From: SIG710 sp045596925
Lineage (GTDB): Bacteria > Bacillota > Clostridia > Oscillospirales > CAG-272
NCBI GenBank assembly: GCA_045596925.1
Contig: JAZODH010000045.1
Span: 1 to 18,653 of the forward strand
Length of the DNA stretch: 18,653 bases
Reading direction: 5' to 3'
Of the stretch, positions 14,679 through 18,653 are shown piece by piece. The notes under the pieces are model-generated. The model had not been told where the DNA came from and did not search any database. It was given only the letters and a program-made list of their open reading frames with translations. The position numbers and the translations under genes were made by a program. Positions within the stretch are counted from its first letter, which is position 1, and each line of letters opens with the position of its first letter.

Positions 14679-15475
14679 GTGAGCAGATAATTCTTTGCGA
14701 GCAGATTGAAAATAAAGTGGTCGTTTATGACACCTCCGACCTTATGACCCCTGTTTGGGAATGGAAGACCGAGCACGAGTGCCTTGTAAATATCTCGGGT
14801 GTGAAAAGACGCCGCCACCCTGTATACGGCGACGTTGTAATGCTTTGTTCCTCGGGCGGCTACTGTGCCATGGTCTCGTACCCCGAGGGCAAGGTGCTTT
14901 GGCACGCGATCTCCAAGGGAAACTGCCATTCCATCGAGCTTCTCCCAAGCGGAAAGGTGGTCACCGCATCGAGCCACGGCAACGTGGTTCGCCTGTTCGA
15001 CTCTGCGGGCGAGGTTGCCTCGGCCGAAGCCGAATACAGCCACGGCGTCCTTTATGATCCCGAAAGAAACTCTCTTTGGGTGCTTGAGCGCAACAGAATT
15101 TGCGAATGTGATCCCGAAACTCTTGAGATAAAGGGCAACGTATGTGATTTCAGGGCCGTTCTTGACGGCGGTCACGATCTCGCGCCTGTTTACGGTGACA
15201 AAAATCTTCTGTGGCTGACGGGTCATAACGGCATCTTCCTTTATAATAAGAGTGAAAATTCGGTTTACCGTGCAGAAGACCTGCCTGACAGAAACGTAAA
15301 GGGTGTTGGAAACACCCCCGAAACAAATAAGGTGTTTGCCGTGTGGCAAACGGGCGTTTATCAGCCGTGGTGTACCGACGAGATCCACTGCTTTGAGGAC
15401 GGCGAGGAAAGAATAGTCCGTCATGAAAGGGCCGGGTACTACAAGCTCAGAATTTTCGACGAAAGATACCAATAA
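14675..15475 (+). CDS. Beta-propeller-like protein, DUF6528-type, function unknown
   Basis: The 266-residue protein shows repeated beta-strand patterns like a WD/NHL-type propeller: ...CEQIENKVVVYDTSD...VWEW, GKVLWHAISKGNCHSIELLPSGKVVTASSHGNVVRLFD, HGVLYDPERNSLWVLERNRICECD. The opening E-Q-x-x-N-x-V-x-V-Y-D followed by WEW resembles the DUF6528 family as I recall it, so that name is a best guess. There is no signal peptide, transmembrane helix or obvious catalytic motif. It begins at GTG 14675, overlapping the TIM-barrel stop, with GAGGTAAC (14660-14667) as binding site, so translation is coupled. By context it may bind or process the same sugar as its two upstream partners. No convincing terminator follows before the tRNA promoter at 15521. 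Confidence 0.72.
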   Translation: MSEQIILCEQIENKVVVYDTSDLMTPVWEWKTEHECLVNISGVKRRRHPVYGDVVMLCSSGGYCAMVSYPEGKVLWHAISKGNCHSIELLPSGKVVTASSHGNVVRLFDSAGEVASAEAEYSHGVLYDPERNSLWVLERNRICECDPETLEIKGNVCDFRAVLDGGHDLAPVYGDKNLLWLTGHNGIFLYNKSENSVYRAEDLPDRNVKGVGNTPETNKVFAVWQTGVYQPWCTDEIHCFEDGEERIVRHERAGYYKLRIFDERYQ

Positions 15476-15520
15476 AAACAGCGGACAAAGGCAAAAAGGA
15501 GAAAGATTTCCAAAAAGCAC

Positions 15521-15549
15521 TTGACAAATCGGCCGAACTGATGTATAAT
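15521..15549 (+). promoter_or_regulatory. Consensus sigma-A promoter of the tRNA gene
   Basis: Perfect TTGACA (15521-15526), 17-bp spacer, perfect TATAAT (15544-15549), 18 bp before the tRNA 5' end. Confidence 0.93.
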
Positions 15550-15567
15550 AGCAACGTTGCGAAATAC

Positions 15568-15644
15568 GGGGCATTAGCTCAGTTGGTTAGAGCTACCGGC
15601 TCATAACCGGTCGGTCCAAGGTTCGAGTCCTTGATGCCCCACCA
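15568..15644 (+). tRNA. tRNA with CAU anticodon (tRNA-Met, elongator type; tRNA-Ile2 not excluded)
   Basis: The 77-nt tRNA folds completely: acceptor GGGGCAU with AUGCCCC, D arm GCUC/GAGC, anticodon stem ACCGG/CCGGU around CUCAUAA with CAU at 15602-15604, T arm CAAGG/CCUUG around UUCGAGU, discriminator A and an encoded CCA (15642-15644). G1-C72 pairing rules out an initiator tRNA with its mismatched first pair. A CUCAUAA loop occurs both in elongator tRNA-Met and in tRNA-Ile whose C34 becomes lysidine, so the amino acid is not certain. It has its own promoter. The ACCA end is the start of the terminator stem. Confidence 0.95.
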
Positions 15645-15685
15645 TATAAAAGGCAGAGGGTTTTACCCTCTGCCTTTTATATGGT
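15641..15685. terminator. Perfect 20-bp hairpin terminator starting in the tRNA ACCA end
   Basis: Arms 15641-15660 and 15666-15685 are exactly complementary over 20 bp, with a TTTTA loop. The core GGCAGAGGG/CCCTCTGCC is flanked by AAAA and TTTT, so it can terminate in both directions. The outer pairs include the tRNA ACCA. Confidence 0.9.
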
Positions 15686-15801
15686 GTAGCCTCCCGACTC
15701 GAACCTTCTCAAGTTTGCTACGCAAACTTGAACATGCTTGCGTAAGAGGGGACGCGATTTATGTGAATAAGGGAGCAAGCTAAGGTTCAGAGTTCTTGAT
15801 G
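15681..15801. repeat. tRNA-3'-end-like fragments and inverted repeats beside the tRNA gene
   Basis: On the minus strand 15684-15707 reads AAGGTTCGAGTC...ACCA, like a tRNA T-loop and acceptor end. On the plus strand, AAGGTTCAGAGTTCTTGATG at 15782-15801 is a near copy of AAGGTTCGAGTCCTTGATG in the tRNA (15618-15636), with one inserted A and one C-to-T change. Between them is a perfect 10-bp inverted repeat TCAAGTTTGC-TAC-GCAAACTTGA (15709-15731). No ORF is present. It may be the remnant of an element inserted at the tRNA or a dispersed small repeat. Confidence 0.6.
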
Positions 15802-15844
15802 TTGAGACAACTCACTTAATTCTTCAAAAAGTTTATAAAAAATC

Positions 15845-15873
15845 TTGACAAGTAAACTTGTCGATGGTATAAT
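15845..15873 (+). promoter_or_regulatory. Sigma-A promoter of the DUF6442-like/XRE unit
   Basis: Perfect TTGACA (15845-15850), 17-bp spacer, perfect TATAAT (15868-15873). The operator palindrome at 15847-15862 overlaps the -35 and spacer, so a bound regulator would block polymerase. Confidence 0.92.
15847..15862. promoter_or_regulatory. Operator O1 (CAAG-N4-CTTG palindrome)
   Basis: GACAAGTAAACTTGTC is a palindrome of 7-bp arms around AA, overlapping the -35. It is the likely target of the XRE repressor encoded at 16245-16451. Confidence 0.75.
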
Positions 15874-15879
15874 GATGTT

Positions 15880-15895
15880 GACAAGAAAACTTGGC
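15880..15895. promoter_or_regulatory. Operator O2 (second CAAG-N4-CTTG copy)
   Basis: GACAAGAAAACTTGGC repeats the O1 pattern with two changes. It lies just after the predicted transcription start and before the ribosome binding site. Its centre is 33 bp from O1, about three helical turns, so both sites face the same side of DNA. Confidence 0.7.
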
Positions 15896-15911
15896 GAAGG
15901 AGGTCTCGATC

Positions 15912-16241
15912 ATGAAAAAAGACGAAATACTTGAAATGAGCCGTAAGGAGAATGAGGGAAGACTTGATGAAAGAGAAATGGCGGCGTACGGAGCCTCTGC
16001 AAGGGTAGGAATGTTTGTTGGAGGGATTTTGTGCGCGATCTTGGCTTTGCTTGCCTCATGGTTTTTTCATGCGCCCGAGATCGGGCTGTCAGCATGGCTC
16101 GTGTATTTTGCTATGCATGGAAGCAATTATATAACTTTGTACGCTAAATTGAAGGCTCGGCGTCATCTTGTCTATGGGATATTAACGCTGTCAACTGCCG
16201 TAGTGATGGCCGTCGCACTTTTCGTCGTTGCTTTGGGGTGA
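15912..16241 (+). CDS. Small membrane protein, DUF6442-like
   Basis: The 109-residue protein has a charged cytoplasmic N-terminus (MKKDEILEMSRKENEGRLDEREMAAYGASA) then about three hydrophobic segments (about 33-53, 58-78 and 84-108). The opening KKDEIL..SRKEN...DERE pattern resembles the family I recall as DUF6442, whose genes are commonly paired with a small XRE regulator; the name is a best guess. Function is unknown. The ATG at 15912 is chosen because AAGGAGGT (15897-15904) lies seven bases upstream; an earlier in-frame TTG at 15891 falls within operator O2. The regulator gene starts three bases after this stop, so both are in one autoregulated operon. Confidence 0.8.
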   Translation: MKKDEILEMSRKENEGRLDEREMAAYGASARVGMFVGGILCAILALLASWFFHAPEIGLSAWLVYFAMHGSNYITLYAKLKARRHLVYGILTLSTAVVMAVALFVVALG

Positions 16242-16244
16242 AAT

Positions 16245-16451
16245 ATGGACGATAAGCTTATCTTAAAGAACAATTTGAAGTTGATCCGCTTTGAAAAAAA
16301 TATATCACAGCAACAGCTTGCCGATATGGTCGGTGTGTCAAGAAACACAATCAGTTCTATCGAAACGGGACAGTTTAATCCCACCGCAAAGCTGGCACTG
16401 GTGCTGTGTATCGCGCTCGACAAGAAATTCGAAGAGATATTCTACTTTTAA
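16245..16451 (+). CDS. Small XRE-family helix-turn-helix regulator
   Basis: The 68-residue protein is almost entirely one HTH_3/Cro-C1 domain: LKLIRFEKNISQQQLADMVGVSRNTISSIETGQ, with the recognition helix around VSRNTISSIE, then TAKLALVLCIALDKKFEEIFYF. This is the short YozG/YgzD-like class that usually controls its own operon together with a neighbouring membrane protein. The ATG is three bases after the DUF6442-like stop, with GGGGTGA as binding site overlapping that stop. It probably binds the CAAG-N4-CTTG sites at 15847-15862 and 15880-15895 as a dimer. The signal that releases it is unknown. Confidence 0.93.
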   Translation: MDDKLILKNNLKLIRFEKNISQQQLADMVGVSRNTISSIETGQFNPTAKLALVLCIALDKKFEEIFYF

Positions 16452-16495
16452 AATTCAGCCCTCGCTCGGAAATGAGCGAGGGCTGAATTTTTATA
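16450..16495. terminator. Bidirectional terminator between the XRE gene and trkH
   Basis: A perfect 18-bp stem (16450-16467 with 16474-16491) with a GGAAAT loop and T tract overlaps both the XRE stop codon and the trkH stop codon, serving convergent transcripts. Confidence 0.93.
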
Positions 16496-18032
16496 TCCTC
16501 TTCCAAGTCCTTTTGTTAAACAGGAGCAGAACGGGAAGGATCTCAAGTCTTCCCAGAAGCATTGTAAGGGAAAGAAGAATTTTTGAAAATGCGTTGTAAC
16601 CCGCGTAATTCGCATAAGGTCCAACAGCCTCAAATCCCGGTCCAATGTTGGAAATGCAGGCGAGAACCGACGAGAAATTACTGAAAAATCCGTGCTTTAC
16701 TTCATAAGTCCCCGCGTCCGACATGACGGTGATCGTCTGACCGTTTACGGGATCAAAGGAAATCAGAAACAGTACCGCAAGGAAGATGAAGAGGTAAAGT
16801 GTGATGAACGAGAAGACGTCGTTTATAGTTCTCTCCTCCAGATTCTTACCCTCAAACTTTGCCTTGGGAACGTATCGGGGGTTTATAAGCTTTCTTACGT
16901 TTATATAAGCACCCTTTACGGCAATAACGATCCTCGAGGTCTTTACGCCGCCTGCCGTTGCGCCCGCCATGGCGCCCGTGAACATAGTAAGGACCAGCGT
17001 GGTTTTAGCAAGCATGGGCCACATATCGTAATCCGACGTGGTGTATCCCGTTGTGGTGATAAGGGACGCCACCTGGAACAGGGAATGGCGGAATGCCTCC
17101 TCGGTTGTGTAGAGCTGTCCGATAGCATCAAATCTTCCTACAAGACTTATGAAAACGAACATAACTGCCGCTACGACCATGCTAAGATATACTCGAAGCT
17201 CCTCGCTTCTCAGCACGTCTCTTATCTTGCCGATCAGAAGGAGATAGTAAATGCCGAAGTTGCAGCCAAAGAGAATAAGGAAGATCGAGACTGCATATTG
17301 CGAGAAGGGATTGAAGAGTTCCATGCTGTTTGGTATAACTCCGAATCCTCCCGTACCCGCACTGCCGAATGTCGTCAGCAGACTGATGAAGAACTGGTCG
17401 TTTTCATAACCTGCAATGGGCTTGTCGAGCATAAGGACTGCCACCTCAAGCACCGTCAGTCCCAGATAGATTAGGTACAAAATGCGGGTGGTGACCTTCA
17501 TTTTTGAAACGATCTTACCCACCTGAGGCCCCGGGCTTTCCGCGCGAAGCAGGTGCATGGACGAGCCGTCGTCGCTTTCGGGTATAAAGATCAGTACGAA
17601 AACGAGAATACCCATACCGCCGATCCAGTGAGAGAAGCTTCTCCAGAAAAGGGTAGATCGGGAAAGCTCGGTGATATCTCCGACTATGCTGGCACCCGTT
17701 GTTGTAAAGCCCGACATTATCTCAAAGCAAGCGTTCACGTAATTGGGAATATCGCCGTTTATGACAAAGGGCAGGGCGCCGAACAGCGTCATGATGACCC
17801 ACACCAGTGCCGTCAGAGCAAAGCCTTCCTTCTGATACAGGTTGTTTCGCTGGGGTTTGGGGATCTGCAAAGCAAATCCTATGGCTGTAAGGAGCACAAT
17901 GGGAATTATAAATGCAAGAATGTTTTTCAGAGATTCCCGGTAGATAAGGCTGACCGCAAGAGGTGCCAACATGAGAATTGCCTCAAGGATCATGATCTTG
18001 CCAAGGATCTTACCTAACTTTTTGTAATTCAT
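16491..18032 (-). CDS. trkH: Potassium uptake channel subunit TrkH/KtrB
   Basis: This 513-residue integral membrane protein has the four-fold M1-P-M2 repeat of the TrkH/KtrB/HKT superfamily. The four selectivity-filter loops are visible: SGFTTTGAS, TFGSAGTGGFGV, ASLITTTGYTTSDYDMWP and ISNIGPGFEAVGP, each with the conserved filter glycine. SHWIGGMGILVFVLIF and GATAGGVKTSRI are typical of the family. It forms the K+ pathway in the membrane, gated by the cytoplasmic RCK protein encoded upstream (trkA, 18042-18653). The ATG at 18032 is 9 bp after the trkA stop; the AAAGGA binding site overlaps that stop, indicating translation coupling. The stop codon lies inside the terminator stem. Confidence 0.95.
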   Translation of the reverse strand: MNYKKLGKILGKIMILEAILMLAPLAVSLIYRESLKNILAFIIPIVLLTAIGFALQIPKPQRNNLYQKEGFALTALVWVIMTLFGALPFVINGDIPNYVNACFEIMSGFTTTGASIVGDITELSRSTLFWRSFSHWIGGMGILVFVLIFIPESDDGSSMHLLRAESPGPQVGKIVSKMKVTTRILYLIYLGLTVLEVAVLMLDKPIAGYENDQFFISLLTTFGSAGTGGFGVIPNSMELFNPFSQYAVSIFLILFGCNFGIYYLLLIGKIRDVLRSEELRVYLSMVVAAVMFVFISLVGRFDAIGQLYTTEEAFRHSLFQVASLITTTGYTTSDYDMWPMLAKTTLVLTMFTGAMAGATAGGVKTSRIVIAVKGAYINVRKLINPRYVPKAKFEGKNLEERTINDVFSFITLYLFIFLAVLFLISFDPVNGQTITVMSDAGTYEVKHGFFSNFSSVLACISNIGPGFEAVGPYANYAGYNAFSKILLSLTMLLGRLEILPVLLLFNKRTWKRI

Positions 18033-18041
18033 AACGTTCCT

Positions 18042-18653
18042 TTATTCGAATGCGTCGTTTAGATCGTCAAAGTTTTTGTGGGTTGTTACGACCACCACGT
18101 TGTCGCCCAGCTTGATGGACGAATTACCGTCGGGAATGATTATCTCATTTTTGCGAATGATGCAGGCAATAAGACAGTTGTTTTTTATATTCAGCTCGCG
18201 CAAGGGCTTGTCGTAAAAGTCCTCGTGGCGGGATGCGGCAAATTCAAGCGCCTCTACCCGATTGTTTACAAGCTGGTACATGGTGAGCACCTTACTTCCG
18301 ACAGAGTTGGTAAGGGCGCGGATATAGCTGATTATTCTGCCTGCCACGATGTGCTTTGGCGAAACGGTGTTCACGATCCCCAGCTCGTCAAGCATACCGT
18401 AAAGGTCGTCGTTCTTTATCTGAGTGATGGTCTTCTTCACCTTTTTTCTGTTGGCAAACATGGAAACTATCATGTTTTCCTCGTCGATGTCGGTCAGGGC
18501 TACGAAAGCGTCCATGGCCTCGATGCCTTCCTCGATGAGAATGTCGTGCTGAGTGCCGTTTCCGCGAATGACCGTTACGCGGGGCAGAAGCTCCGCCAGC
18601 TCCTCGGCCTTTTTCTCGTTGTCTTCGAGCAGCTTGACCGAATATTTCTTTTG
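18042..18653 (-). CDS. trkA: TrkA potassium uptake regulator, C-terminal part (5' end outside window)
   Basis: The frame is open to the window edge; 204 residues are visible, so the N-terminus is missing. They start in the middle of a Rossmann-like RCK_N domain (KLLEDNEKKAEELAELLP, then GNGT and EEGIEAMDAFVALTDIDEENM) and continue through VSPKHIVAGRIISYIRAL into an RCK_C/TrkA_C domain (about the last 90 residues, ending LGDNVVVVTTHKNFDDLNDAFE). The pattern fits the second half of a two-RCK TrkA of about 450 residues better than a short KtrA, but the length cannot be checked here. The subunit binds nucleotide and gates TrkH, whose gene starts 9 bp downstream. Confidence 0.9.
   Translation of the reverse strand, partial: QKKYSVKLLEDNEKKAEELAELLPRVTVIRGNGTQHDILIEEGIEAMDAFVALTDIDEENMIVSMFANRKKVKKTITQIKNDDLYGMLDELGIVNTVSPKHIVAGRIISYIRALTNSVGSKVLTMYQLVNNRVEALEFAASRHEDFYDKPLRELNIKNNCLIACIIRKNEIIIPDGNSSIKLGDNVVVVTTHKNFDDLNDAFE

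Noticed and set aside
14645..15574. Minus-strand ORF of 309 codons opposite the propeller gene
   Set aside because: Antisense shadow that would also run through the tRNA promoter; no recognisable domain, and the plus-strand frame is translationally coupled to its neighbour.
15568..15644. Initiator tRNA-fMet
   Set aside because: The first acceptor pair G1-C72 is a Watson-Crick pair and the anticodon stem lacks the three consecutive G-C pairs typical of initiators.
16692..17474. Plus-strand ORF of 260 codons opposite trkH
   Set aside because: Lies wholly within TrkH, which has all four filter motifs; its translation is compositionally odd.

Overview
The window looks like chromosomal DNA of an endospore-forming Clostridia-type Bacillota, probably a gut Oscillospirales or related lineage. 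The evidence is the recJ-rel-dtd-hemZ run, the spoVB/yabM-mazG-hup-rqcP-yabP-yabQ-divIC run known from spore formers, strong AAGGAGG-type ribosome binding sites, TTG/GTG starts, near-consensus sigma-A promoters, and roughly 50% GC. No phage, transposase, CRISPR array or rRNA was seen.

Layout. (1) Positions 2-4723, plus strand: the 3' end of recJ, then rel (bifunctional (p)ppGpp synthetase/hydrolase), dtd (D-aminoacyl-tRNA deacylase) and hemZ (radical-SAM coproporphyrinogen dehydrogenase-like). (2) 4744-9032, plus strand: a SpoVB/YabM flippase, mazG, HU with its own promoter and terminator, rqcP (ribosome quality control), yabP and yabQ (sporulation) and divIC (division). (3) 9116-11073, plus strand: an iron-sulfur fumarase alpha subunit with no beta partner, overlapping by one base a lipoprotein with beta-lactamase/PBP-type SxxK, SDN and KxG motifs. 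A symmetrical terminator separates it from the convergent next gene. (4) 11111-12526, minus strand: a flotillin-like SPFH protein. Its 328-bp upstream gap holds a sigma-A promoter, an RNA I read as a yybP-ykoY (manganese) riboswitch, and an intrinsic terminator that reuses the 3' strand of the riboswitch P1 helix. (5) 12855-15475, plus strand, from a divergent promoter: a three-gene operon of an SGNH/GDSL esterase, a xylose-isomerase-like TIM barrel and a DUF6528-like beta-propeller, probably carbohydrate-related. (6) 15521-15801: a CAU-anticodon tRNA with a perfect promoter and a 20-bp terminator hairpin, followed by tRNA-3'-end-like fragments. (7) 15845-16491: a two-gene DUF6442-like membrane protein/XRE regulator unit whose promoter carries two CAAG-N4-CTTG operators 33 bp apart. 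(8) 16491-18653, minus strand: trkH and the 3' part of trkA (potassium uptake).

The most notable item is the apparent Mn2+ riboswitch controlling a flotillin rather than the usual metal exporter. Next are the autoregulated DUF6442-like/XRE unit, the tRNA-linked repeat remnants, the orphan fumarase alpha subunit and the esterase/TIM-barrel/propeller operon. Most of the rest is conserved core Clostridia sequence.
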